Shown in pieces: positions 16,770-24,788 of a stretch of DNA of 64,000 bases. Under the pieces are notes generated by a model. The model was given only the letters and a program-made list of their open reading frames with translations. It made no database searches and had not been told where the DNA came from. Positions within the stretch are counted from its first letter, which is position 1, and every line of letters starts with the position of its first letter. The DNA is from Gottschalkiaceae bacterium SANA (GTDB lineage Bacteria > Bacillota > Clostridia > Tissierellales > GPF-1). The DNA lies in contig AP028876.1 in NCBI GenBank assembly GCA_036323355.1, positions 930,001-994,000 of the forward strand, in the 5' to 3' direction. The position numbers and the translations under genes are program-made.

Positions 16770-18407
16770 TTATGCTAATCCAATTAAGTTTTCTAAATCG
16801 TCTTCTACGGTTGAGATACCAGCGATACCGAAGTTTTCAACCAATACATTTACAATGTTTGGTGACAAGAAGGCTGGAAGTGTTGGTCCTAAGTGGATGT
16901 CCTTCACACCGAGGGCTAACAAGGCCAACAATACGATAACGGCTTTTTGCTCGTACCATGCGATATTGTATACGATTGGTAATTCATTGATATCTTCTAA
17001 TTCAAAGACTTCTTGCAATTTCATAGCAATGACGGCTAGTGAATAGGAATCGTTGCATTGTCCAGCATCTAAAACACGAGGAATGCCGCCGATATCGCCC
17101 AATTGCAATTTGTTATATCGATATTTTGCACAACCAGCAGTTAAGATGACGGTGTCATTTGGCAATTCTTTTGCAAAATCAGTGTAGTAGTTTCGTGATT
17201 TCATGCGTGCATCACAGCCTGCCATAACAACAAACTTTCGAATGGCACCAGATTTTACCGCATCTACGACTTTATCAGCCAAGGCAAGTACCTGGGCATG
17301 TGCGAATCCGCCGACAATTTCACCGGTTTCAATTTCTGTTGGTGCTGCACATTTTTTTGCATGCTCGATAATGGCTGAGAAATCTTTCATCTCTTTTTCG
17401 CCGCGATCAGCGATGTGAGGGAATCCTTTGAATCCAGATTCGCCAGTTGTGTATACACGATCCGCATAGCTTTCGGCCGGTGGAACGATACAGTTGGTTG
17501 TGAAAAGAACGGGTCCGTTGAAGGATTCAAATTCTTCTTTTTGTTTCCACCATGCATTTCCGTAGTTTCCAACAAAGTGATCATACTTTTTAAAAGCAGG
17601 ATAGTAGTTTGCTGGAAGCATTTCGCTATGGGTGTAAACATCAACACCAGTACCCTCGGTTTGTTTTAAGAGATCTTCCATATCTCGAAGGTCGTGACCG
17701 CTGATTAGGATGCCTGGGCGTGTGCCGACGCCAATGTTGACGCTGGTAATTTCAGGATTTCCGTAAGTTGAGGTATTGGCTTCATCCAATAAAGCCATTG
17801 TTTTCACACCAAAACTTCCCGTTTCTAAGACAAGAGCAGTCAACTCATCGGCAGTTAAGCTATCGTCCAATGTTTTAACCAAAGCTCCCTCGATAAAATC
17901 AAAGATAGCTTGATCTTCAAATTTTAGGTTATAGGCATGCTCAGCGTAAGCAGCCATTCCTTTTAATCCGTAAATGGTTAACTCACGAAGCGAACGAACA
18001 TCTTCGTTTTCAGTGGCTAGTACGCCAACTGTTGCTCCTTTAGCCAGCATTTCTTCTTCTGAGTTCACATTCCATTGCATGCGGCCAGTGACTTCAGTTG
18101 GATAGCTGTTGGCAGCTAGCAATTCGTCACGCATGGCAATGCCTTCTTTAATGCGTGCAACAAATACATCTCGATTGAAATTGGCATTGGTAATCGTTGC
18201 AAAAAGTGATTTTACTACGTAAAGATCAATTCTTCGGTCGCCCTTGCCTGCGCTTTTATTCTCTTGATTTAAGAGAGAAAGTTCCTTGGAGATATAGAGC
18301 AATAAATCTTGAAGAATTGCAACGTCATCTGTTTTTCCACAAACCCCTTTAACGGTACATCCTGTTCCCTTTGCTGCTTCTTGACATTGATAACAAAACA
18401 TTGACAT
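16770..18407 (-). CDS. hcp: Hybrid-cluster protein (hydroxylamine reductase)
   Basis: A 545-residue protein. The N-terminal cysteines form C-x2-C-x8-C-x5-C ([13 protein letters not shown]...C), which binds the proximal iron-sulphur cluster; later conserved words such as [34 protein letters not shown] and TAGCAKYR carry ligands of the Fe-S-O hybrid cluster. Hcp reduces hydroxylamine in vitro and acts as an NO reductase or S-nitrosylase in vivo. ATG 18407 follows AAGGAGG by six bases. No hcr reductase gene is adjacent. Monocistronic in appearance. Confidence 0.96.
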   Translation of the reverse strand: MSMFCYQCQEAAKGTGCTVKGVCGKTDDVAILQDLLLYISKELSLLNQENKSAGKGDRRIDLYVVKSLFATITNANFNRDVFVARIKEGIAMRDELLAANSYPTEVTGRMQWNVNSEEEMLAKGATVGVLATENEDVRSLRELTIYGLKGMAAYAEHAYNLKFEDQAIFDFIEGALVKTLDDSLTADELTALVLETGSFGVKTMALLDEANTSTYGNPEITSVNIGVGTRPGILISGHDLRDMEDLLKQTEGTGVDVYTHSEMLPANYYPAFKKYDHFVGNYGNAWWKQKEEFESFNGPVLFTTNCIVPPAESYADRVYTTGESGFKGFPHIADRGEKEMKDFSAIIEHAKKCAAPTEIETGEIVGGFAHAQVLALADKVVDAVKSGAIRKFVVMAGCDARMKSRNYYTDFAKELPNDTVILTAGCAKYRYNKLQLGDIGGIPRVLDAGQCNDSYSLAVIAMKLQEVFELEDINELPIVYNIAWYEQKAVIVLLALLALGVKDIHLGPTLPAFLSPNIVNVLVENFGIAGISTVEDDLENLIGLA

Positions 18408-18494
18408 AATTGTCCTCCTTATTTTCTTCCTTATATGAATACCCAATCGCATGAGTCTTTGTTGATGGCTTTATCATATCCCAAGAAAAAACAA

Positions 18495-18520
18495 AAAACG
18501 GTACCTTAGGGTACCGTTTT
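18495..18520. terminator. Terminator at the end of the quinone/ABC operon
   Basis: Eleven-pair stem AAAACGGTACC / GGTACCGTTTT with loop TTAG; T-rich run on the minus strand after the permease stop. T residues also follow on the plus strand. Confidence 0.75.
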
Positions 18521-18530
18521 GATGATTTTT

Positions 18531-19259
18531 TCACAATTTTTGATTCCATTTTTTTTCAATCCAGTCAATTCCCTGAAAGCAAAGAACACCCAAGCAAGCA
18601 AGGATGACAATACCTGCAAACATCTGCACATAGTTGATTCGCTGCATGGCATCCATGATGAAAAATCCAATTCCGGATCGCGTGCCAAAAGCTTCTGCCA
18701 AAAAAAGAACAGAAAGGGCAGTGGCGGTTGAAATTCTTGTGGTGGATAGCAGTTGAGGAATTGTTGCGGGAATCACCAGTTCTCGAAAGATCTGAGTTTC
18801 ACTTGCTCCTAAAGCGATCAGTGGAGTGAAAAGTTCAGAATCCAGTTGCATGACTTGATCTCGCGTCATGATGATAATTGGAAAAACGATAATCAGTAAA
18901 ATAAGTCCGATTTTTGGCGCGTCCCCAAGTCCAAAGGCCAGCATAAACAAGGGAAGAAAGGTTGTTTTTGGAATTGGATACAGGAGTGCAAGAATCGGCG
19001 AAAAAACGTGATGAGTCCGTGGATATGTGCCTAGGATTAAGCCCAAAGGATAGCCGATGGCTAGTCCACTCACTACCCCAAGGATCAAGCGTCGGACACT
19101 GGAGAATAAATGACTCCCCATGACCAGACCTTTTCGAGAAAAGATAAAGGCCAAGACCCGAATGGGTGAAGGGAGAATCGGCAATTGAAGGAGGATAGAG
19201 CCTAGCCACCAGATACCAAATACGACTAGAACGGCATAAAGCCAGGGATGGCGTCTCAT
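18531..19259 (-). CDS. ABC importer permease, SsuC/TauC/ThiX-like
   Basis: A 242-residue protein with about six membrane helices and the importer EAA-loop region (ALGASETQIFRELVIPATIPQLL), as in nitrate/sulfonate/taurine-type permeases. It pairs with the ATPase just upstream (four-base overlap) and is the last gene of a nine-gene operon that begins with ndh2. No substrate-binding protein is in the operon; the orphan lipoprotein at 37611-38543 is a candidate. In this context the cargo may be a quinone precursor, which is inference. Confidence 0.88.
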   Translation of the reverse strand: MRRHPWLYAVLVVFGIWWLGSILLQLPILPSPIRVLAFIFSRKGLVMGSHLFSSVRRLILGVVSGLAIGYPLGLILGTYPRTHHVFSPILALLYPIPKTTFLPLFMLAFGLGDAPKIGLILLIIVFPIIIMTRDQVMQLDSELFTPLIALGASETQIFRELVIPATIPQLLSTTRISTATALSVLFLAEAFGTRSGIGFFIMDAMQRINYVQMFAGIVILACLGVLCFQGIDWIEKKWNQKL

Positions 19260-19966
19260 ATATTCACCTCCGGATTGATCAAAAGGGCTCTCAGCTCTTT
19301 CAAGAGGGTATTTTTATGTTGAGCAGTTTTGGTATTGGTTAATTGATGGGTTTTTCCATCCTGCATCACCAGGATTTGATCGCCAAAACGAAGGGCTTCC
19401 TCCAGACTATGGGTAACGAGCAGGGTTGTGGGTTTTGTCTTGGCCCATACTTGGTCAAAGAGTCTATAGGCGGTCTCTTTCGTAATCTCATCCAAGGCAG
19501 AAAAGGGTTCATCTAAAAGAAAGAGATCTGGTGAAAGATAAAAAGCACGTGCCAGGGCAACCCGCTGCTGTTCGCCGCCAGAAAGTCGCCGTGGCGATCG
19601 GTCTAGAAGAGAGTTCAGGCTAAATCCTTCTATAATTTCTGAAAAAAATTCGGGGTCAGCTGGCATCTTTCGGATTCTTCTACCAAGTTCGATATTCTTT
19701 TTAACAGAATGCCATGGATAGAGACCATAACCTTGGGGAACGTATCCAATTCGGTGACGATTCACGGATAAGTCTTCATGATTGAACATAATTGCGCCAG
19801 TGTGAGGCTGATGAATCCCCCCCAATGACTTTAATAGGGTCGTTTTGCCCAATCCAGAGGCACCGATGACAGCCAATACCTCATTTTTCTTCAATGAAAA
19901 AGAAAGAGTAGAGAATGGAATGACTCCATCGGAAAAAGCGATCGATAGATTTTGAACATCTAGCAT
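19256..19966 (-). CDS. ABC importer ATP-binding protein, SsuB/TauB/ThiZ-like
   Basis: A 236-residue ATPase with Walker A GASGLGKTT (near residue 35), signature LSGGEQQRVALARA, Walker B LFLLDEPFSALDE and H-loop VTHSLEEAL, the usual features of the nitrate/sulfonate/taurine importer class. Its start lies two bases from the ubiX stop, so it is translated within the quinone operon. It energises the following permease. The position, rather than the sequence, suggests a link to quinone supply. Confidence 0.9.
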   Translation of the reverse strand: MLDVQNLSIAFSDGVIPFSTLSFSLKKNEVLAVIGASGLGKTTLLKSLGGIHQPHTGAIMFNHEDLSVNRHRIGYVPQGYGLYPWHSVKKNIELGRRIRKMPADPEFFSEIIEGFSLNSLLDRSPRRLSGGEQQRVALARAFYLSPDLFLLDEPFSALDEITKETAYRLFDQVWAKTKPTTLLVTHSLEEALRFGDQILVMQDGKTHQLTNTKTAQHKNTLLKELRALLINPEVNI

Positions 19967-19967
19967 C

Positions 19968-20549
19968 TTATTCCTCCCAACGGGTATGAAAATTGTGGTT
20001 CAGCCCCAGGTGATCAAAGATTCGTCCCATCATTTGATCCAGCAATTCCTCGATTGTTTGAGGATGATGGTAAAAAGAGGGACTAATGGGCATAATGGTT
20101 GCACCCGTTTTTGATAGTTTTAATAGGTTCTCTAAGTGAATCGCATGCAGGGGTGTTTCCCGAGTTAAGAGCAAGAGGGGAAATTTTTCCTTAAGGCAGA
20201 CATCGGCTGCGCGAATTAAGAGGTTGTCACTGGTAGCAGCGGCGATTCGTCCTGCGGTTCCCATGGAACAGGGACAGACGATCATTCCTGCAAAGCGCCT
20301 TGATCCACTGGCAATGGGAGAAAAGAATGAAGTCACTGTTTCGATATGGAAGCTACCTTCGCCTAGGCGAGCAATGCCTTGGTCCAAGGAAAAACCCATT
20401 TCATGTTTAAAGACTAAGGCACCTGTTTCTGTAGCAACGACATAGACCTCAAGTTTTTCTTCATTCAATTTTTGAAGCAGACGCCAGGCATAGGGGCTAC
20501 CTGAGGCGCCAGTGATTCCAACGATATAAGGTTTCGTCAATGGTTTCAT
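19968..20549 (-). CDS. ubiX: UbiX-family flavin prenyltransferase
   Basis: A 193-residue flavoprotein of the UbiX/Pad1 family, with the N-terminal ITGASGSPYAWRLL nucleotide-binding motif and PCSMGTAGRIAAATSDNLLIRAADV. It attaches a dimethylallyl group to FMN to make the prenylated FMN that UbiD decarboxylases need; the cognate ubiD lies two genes upstream. In futalosine-type menaquinone synthesis the equivalent is MqnM. ATG 20549 has GGGAGGATC upstream and overlaps the ubiA stop. Confidence 0.93.
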   Translation of the reverse strand: MKPLTKPYIVGITGASGSPYAWRLLQKLNEEKLEVYVVATETGALVFKHEMGFSLDQGIARLGEGSFHIETVTSFFSPIASGSRRFAGMIVCPCSMGTAGRIAAATSDNLLIRAADVCLKEKFPLLLLTRETPLHAIHLENLLKLSKTGATIMPISPSFYHHPQTIEELLDQMMGRIFDHLGLNHNFHTRWEE

Positions 20550-21418
20550 CCGATCCTCCCAATGATCCAAGCATCCAATAAAGCCATGGTCAGGTAGAGG
20601 ATGCTGACAATTTGATTGATATGGTAGCTAGCCCAATTCATAATTCCATGGTTTGCAGGTTGAACGATATGATGCTCAATACTGAGCAAGAAAGCAATGA
20701 CGACCATGCCAACAAGATAAAGCCAGCCGATTCCGCCTATGGCGCCTGCGAGAAAGAAAAAGCCCCAGGCGAAGACATGAAAAATCTTTGCAATGATGAG
20801 GGCGTTTTTCAGCCCGAACCGTTCTGGAATGGAATGGAGCCCGACACTTTTGTCAAAATCGATGTCCTGGGTGCCGTAGAGGGTATCAAATCCTGCGATC
20901 CAGAAGGTTACCCCAGCGGCCAAAACCAGTGGGGGAAGGGCAAGTTTGCCTGTTACTGCAATCCAAGCACCTACCGGTGCGCCGGCACAGATAGCGCCCA
21001 AAACCAAATGGCAGGCCCACGTCCAACGTTTTGTATAGGAATACAGCAAAAAGAGGGCGATGGCAAGGGGCGACAAAACAAAACAGAGAAAATTTAATTG
21101 ATAGGCTGCAAAGACAAAGATAGCCAAAAGGACAGTCGTCAAAATGATGGCTTCTGATTTTTTTACTTTTCCTTGGGGAATTTGGCGGCCGGCCGTTCGC
21201 GGATTTTCTTTGTCGTAATCGGCATCGATCACACGGTTGATGGCGTTTGCTGCATTTCTGCCAGCAAATAAGGCGATCAGGATCCAAAAGACAAGACGGG
21301 CAGAGGGGAATCCCTCTGCCGCCCAAATCATGGATACTGCCGCAAAGGGCAGGGAGAACAGGGTATGTGAGAACATGACCAATTCGCCAAATTGACGAAT
21401 TTTATTAATCAAGCCCAT
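20546..21418 (-). CDS. ubiA: UbiA-family prenyltransferase (MqnP/UbiA type)
   Basis: A 290-residue membrane protein with about nine helices and two aspartate-rich motifs: NAINRVIDADYDKENPRT (near residue 57) and DTLYGTQDIDFDKSVGLHS (near 180). It would transfer a polyprenyl chain to an aromatic acid. The pairing with UbiD and UbiX, rather than a MenA-type enzyme that also decarboxylates, points to 4-hydroxybenzoate-like or 1,4-dihydroxy-6-naphthoate (futalosine) chemistry. It overlaps the upstream ubiD gene by 14 bases. Confidence 0.92.
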   Translation of the reverse strand: MGLINKIRQFGELVMFSHTLFSLPFAAVSMIWAAEGFPSARLVFWILIALFAGRNAANAINRVIDADYDKENPRTAGRQIPQGKVKKSEAIILTTVLLAIFVFAAYQLNFLCFVLSPLAIALFLLYSYTKRWTWACHLVLGAICAGAPVGAWIAVTGKLALPPLVLAAGVTFWIAGFDTLYGTQDIDFDKSVGLHSIPERFGLKNALIIAKIFHVFAWGFFFLAGAIGGIGWLYLVGMVVIAFLLSIEHHIVQPANHGIMNWASYHINQIVSILYLTMALLDAWIIGRIG

Positions 21419-22847
21419 ATTCTGCCCACTTCTTTGTGACCTGGTCTACAATATCTTGATCCATTTCGATATCGTCCGGCCATTGGCGTGGATGACCTTC
21501 ACTGCGTGTCTTCTTCGTTGCGTCAACGCCCAATCGACTGCCATGGAATGCTGTTGGTGACGAGTGATCCAGGGCATCCAAGGGACCGTCGGAAATGACA
21601 AGATCACGTTTTGGATCAATATTGTTAAATACCTTCCACATGACAACCGAGACGTCCTGAACATCAACGGTGTGATCCACAACGATAATCATCTTGGTAT
21701 ACATCATTTGGCCAAGTCCCCAAAGAGCATGCATGACCTTATGAGCGTGCTTGGGATATTTCTTTTCGATGGAAATGATACAGCAATTATGAAATACCCC
21801 TTCCAAGGGAAGGTTCATATCAATAATTTCCGGAACAAAGAGTCGCATCAATGGCAAAAAGATCCGTTCTGTGGCTTTTGCCATATAGCAATCTTCCATG
21901 GGTGGCTTTCCAACAATGGTTGCTGGATATACTGGATTTTTTCTATGTGTGACTTTTTCTACATGGAAGACAGGATATTCGTCTGCCAAAGAATAATAAC
22001 CCGTGTGATCGCCGAAAGGTCCCTCCAGACGCCGCTCATCGAGATCAACATATCCTTCCAATACGAATTCTGCATTGGCTGGTACATAGATATCGTTGGT
22101 TACGGATTTTACGATCCGTAGGGGCTTCTTACGAAGAAAACCGGAGAAGAGCATTTCATCAATCATTTTTGGCAAGGGAGCTGTTGCGGCATAGGTCGTT
22201 GCAGGATCGCAACCGAAAGCAACAGAAACCGGCATCCGTTGGATGCCCATTTCGCGATGCTTTTCATAGATCATTTTGCCGTCCTTATGCAGATGCCAAT
22301 GCATCCCTGTGGTTTTTGCATCATATTTTTGTAACCGATACATACCCATGTTTTGTTGGCCGGTTTCGGGATCCTTGGTTATCACCAAAGGAAGGGTCAT
22401 ATAGGGACCGCCATCCTGCGGCCAGCAGGTTAGAATGGGCAATTCATCGAGATTCGCATCCTCGACAACCTCTTGGCATTCCGCAACTTTGACCTTACGT
22501 GGAATGACAGCTGTAAGAGGTGCAAGTTTTGGTAGGGATTTCACTGCGCCTAGAAAGCTCATATATTGCTTGAGATCCAAGTAGTCCGAGATCCGATCGG
22601 CAATTTCGTCTAGGTGATTGACACCAAGGGACATTGCCATCCGCTTTTCTGAACCAAAGGCGTTCATTAATACCGGATAGTCTGAACCTTCTACGTTTTC
22701 AAAGAGAAGGGCAGGACCATTTTGTTTGGAAACCCGGTCTGTGATTTCAGTGATTTCAAGGTTTGTAGAAACCGGTGTCTTAATTCGTTTCAATTCGCCA
22801 ATTTTTTCTAATTCTTTAATAAAATCCTGTAAATCTTTATAAGCCAT
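21405..22847 (-). CDS. ubiD: UbiD-family decarboxylase (UbiD/MqnL type)
   Basis: A 480-residue protein typical of UbiD decarboxylases, with conserved regions MHWHLHKDG, EGPFGDHTGYYSL and PPMEDCYMAKATERIFLP. The enzyme uses prenylated FMN (made by UbiX) to remove the ring carboxylate of a prenylated aromatic acid. In the operon it sits between the polyprenyl synthase and UbiA, so the three steps of tail synthesis, attachment and decarboxylation are grouped. AGGAGG precedes the ATG. The exact ring substrate cannot be told from sequence. Confidence 0.94.
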   Translation of the reverse strand: MAYKDLQDFIKELEKIGELKRIKTPVSTNLEITEITDRVSKQNGPALLFENVEGSDYPVLMNAFGSEKRMAMSLGVNHLDEIADRISDYLDLKQYMSFLGAVKSLPKLAPLTAVIPRKVKVAECQEVVEDANLDELPILTCWPQDGGPYMTLPLVITKDPETGQQNMGMYRLQKYDAKTTGMHWHLHKDGKMIYEKHREMGIQRMPVSVAFGCDPATTYAATAPLPKMIDEMLFSGFLRKKPLRIVKSVTNDIYVPANAEFVLEGYVDLDERRLEGPFGDHTGYYSLADEYPVFHVEKVTHRKNPVYPATIVGKPPMEDCYMAKATERIFLPLMRLFVPEIIDMNLPLEGVFHNCCIISIEKKYPKHAHKVMHALWGLGQMMYTKMIIVVDHTVDVQDVSVVMWKVFNNIDPKRDLVISDGPLDALDHSSPTAFHGSRLGVDATKKTRSEGHPRQWPDDIEMDQDIVDQVTKKWAEYGLD

Positions 22848-22857
22848 AAAATGCCTC

Positions 22858-23826
22858 CTAGTATCGGCGTTCCAATAAGGATTGGTAAACCGTATGAAGG
22901 ATTGCGCGGCTTTCGCAATCCGGGGTTCTATTTAATGCTTCGTATGCTTTTTTTGTATACTTTTTGGCAAGGATCTGTGCCTTTTTAACGCCACCCAAGG
23001 TAATGACTTGATTTTGGATCCAAGTGAGATCTGCTTTTGAGAGTGAAGATTCATTCAGTCGCTTTTGCAGTTGACCCGTTGAATCTGCTTTCAAGGCATA
23101 AATGATGGGCAGGGTCATAAATCCCTGTTTAATATCGTTTTGCGCACTTTTCGAAAGGGTTTTGTCCTCACCGGTATAATCAAGACAATCGTCAATGATT
23201 TGAAAAGCCATGCCCGCTCGCAAACCGGAAAGGGCCAACTGATGGGCTTTACGGTGTGAAAGGTCCCCCTCAAGGGCACCCGCATAAAGACTCACTGAAA
23301 AAAGTGCTGCCGTTTTTCCACTGATCACTCGCAGGTATTGTGAAACTGAGAGTGCGGTGTCATGGCGAAAGCGATATTGCTTAAGTTCACCACGGCAGAT
23401 TTTAAAAATGGCTTTGGCAATCTCTGTATTGGAATCTTCCTTTTGGTAACGACTCATGATAAGAAAAGTTTTGGCAAAGAGATAGTCACCTAAATAAACG
23501 GCAACATCGGTTCCGTACTTGGATGGGACTGCTTCAATTCCACGGCGTAGCTTGGATTGATCAATGATATCGTCATGGATCAATGTTGAAAGATGAAGTA
23601 GTTCTACCGATGCTGCTATGGCTTGAATACGTTTAGGATCTGGATTGCCGTAATTTCCAGCGATTAGAACAAAAGCCGGACGCATTTTTTTTCCGCCTGT
23701 TTGAATGAGTTCAATCAAGGGCTGAGAAATAAAGGGTTCGGCATCTTTTGTTTCCTGAAGCATCAAGTCATGTACCCGCTGTAGCTCAACTTGGATAGTG
23801 GGAAATTGCTCCCAATAATTTTGCAT
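22858..23826 (-). CDS. Polyprenyl diphosphate synthase (quinone tail)
   Basis: A 322-residue trans-prenyltransferase with the first Asp-rich motif DDIIDQS (near residue 85), GKTAALFS, and the second motif DDCLDYTGE (near 215). It makes the isoprenoid chain (probably heptaprenyl or similar) for quinone. It corresponds to DmkB in the Listeria EET locus. It lies between eetB and ubiD in the operon with 10-17 base gaps. Confidence 0.93.
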   Translation of the reverse strand: MQNYWEQFPTIQVELQRVHDLMLQETKDAEPFISQPLIELIQTGGKKMRPAFVLIAGNYGNPDPKRIQAIAASVELLHLSTLIHDDIIDQSKLRRGIEAVPSKYGTDVAVYLGDYLFAKTFLIMSRYQKEDSNTEIAKAIFKICRGELKQYRFRHDTALSVSQYLRVISGKTAALFSVSLYAGALEGDLSHRKAHQLALSGLRAGMAFQIIDDCLDYTGEDKTLSKSAQNDIKQGFMTLPIIYALKADSTGQLQKRLNESSLSKADLTWIQNQVITLGGVKKAQILAKKYTKKAYEALNRTPDCESRAILHTVYQSLLERRY

Positions 23827-23843
23827 GTGGTTCTCCTTTGCTT

Positions 23844-24359
23844 TTATTGAAACTGAAAGCCAAATCGTTTGAGATAAGGCAGAAGATAGCGGGTTACGAT
23901 TCCAACAAATAGCCCTGTTGGAATGGCAAGCAACATCAAAAACGGAAGATAGTAGAGAATATTTAGGTTTTCGATGACCAGAGCTGCCATTAGCAATTGC
24001 CCCAAGTTATGGGCGATTGCACCGATGATGCTGACGGCCATTAAGCTAAAGCTTTTAGGCAGAAATTTCAATACAAGAGCCATCACAATGAGACTGAGTA
24101 AGCCACCGGATAAGGAGTAGAGCAGGGAAGAAACCGTCCCAAAAAGAAAGGAGGTTAAGGTCGTGCGCATGACGACAATGGTGAAACAGCTCTTATAATC
24201 CATAGTGGACAGTGCGATCAAGGTGACAATATTTGCAAGTCCCAGCTTTGCACCTGGAATGCCTGGTGTAAAGGGGATCATTGATTCTAGCCAACTTAGC
24301 ACCATTGCTTGGGCGACAAGAAGGGATAAAAAAACAAGCTTTCTTGTATTTGATTTCAT
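23844..24359 (-). CDS. eetB: Gx transporter family membrane protein, EetB-like
   Basis: A 171-residue protein with five or six helices and the family region LESMIPFTPGIPGAKLGLANIVTL. The family was formerly called heptaprenyl diphosphate synthase component I, and resembles substrate-binding components of ECF transporters. In Listeria monocytogenes the equivalent beside Ndh2 is EetB, needed for extracellular electron transfer; its exact role is unknown. It begins three bases after the eetA stop, with GAGGAG as binding site. Confidence 0.85.
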   Translation of the reverse strand: MKSNTRKLVFLSLLVAQAMVLSWLESMIPFTPGIPGAKLGLANIVTLIALSTMDYKSCFTIVVMRTTLTSFLFGTVSSLLYSLSGGLLSLIVMALVLKFLPKSFSLMAVSIIGAIAHNLGQLLMAALVIENLNILYYLPFLMLLAIPTGLFVGIVTRYLLPYLKRFGFQFQ

Positions 24360-24362
24360 GGT

Positions 24363-24719
24363 TTACTCCTCGATAGGTTGATCGGTAATATAAACAATCA
24401 ATTGGTGGGGGAGACATACGATCATATCGCCAACTTGGCTTGCCGATTTCGTCTCAACACAAATTTGATCGGGACAATCCGATTCTATCATGTTCGCCAC
24501 GCCTTGTGAAATAATCACAAGATTATAGACTGCTTCATCACCGACTCTAATCTCTCGTTCTGTCGACTGAGTGAGTGGAATCACTTCAACCAGTTCTCCA
24601 TAGGATTCAATAACAACCCATTGATCAGCCTCTGGTTCTTTTGTTGTTTTCATCCAGAGCAAAGCGGCGATTGCGATTGCCGCAACGACGAGGATCAGAA
24701 TGATATCATTTTTCTTCAT
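24363..24719 (-). CDS. eetA: NusG domain II membrane protein, EetA-like
   Basis: A 118-residue protein: an N-terminal membrane anchor (residues about 5-23) followed by an extracytoplasmic NusG domain II with the signature SDCPDQICVETKSASQVGD and IVCLPHQLIV. The two cysteine motifs (CPDQIC and VCLP) are typical of the family. It is the counterpart of EetA in the Listeria EET cluster, always paired with the Gx protein. Function unknown; possibly supports flavoprotein or transporter assembly. Confidence 0.85.
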   Translation of the reverse strand: MKKNDIILILVVAAIAIAALLWMKTTKEPEADQWVVIESYGELVEVIPLTQSTEREIRVGDEAVYNLVIISQGVANMIESDCPDQICVETKSASQVGDMIVCLPHQLIVYITDQPIEE

Positions 24720-24746
24720 ATGTTTCTCCTTTTTGGTATAGGCACG

Positions 24747-24778
24747 AAAAATCCCTCCGCAGATTGCGAAAGGATTTT
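24747..24778 (-). terminator. Weak terminator-like hairpin between ndh2 and eetA
   Basis: Stem AAAATCC / GGATTTT with an inner CGC/GCG pair and five T on the minus strand. It could give partial termination so that ndh2 is expressed above the rest of the operon. Confidence 0.45.
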
Positions 24779-24788
24779 CAACCGCTTC

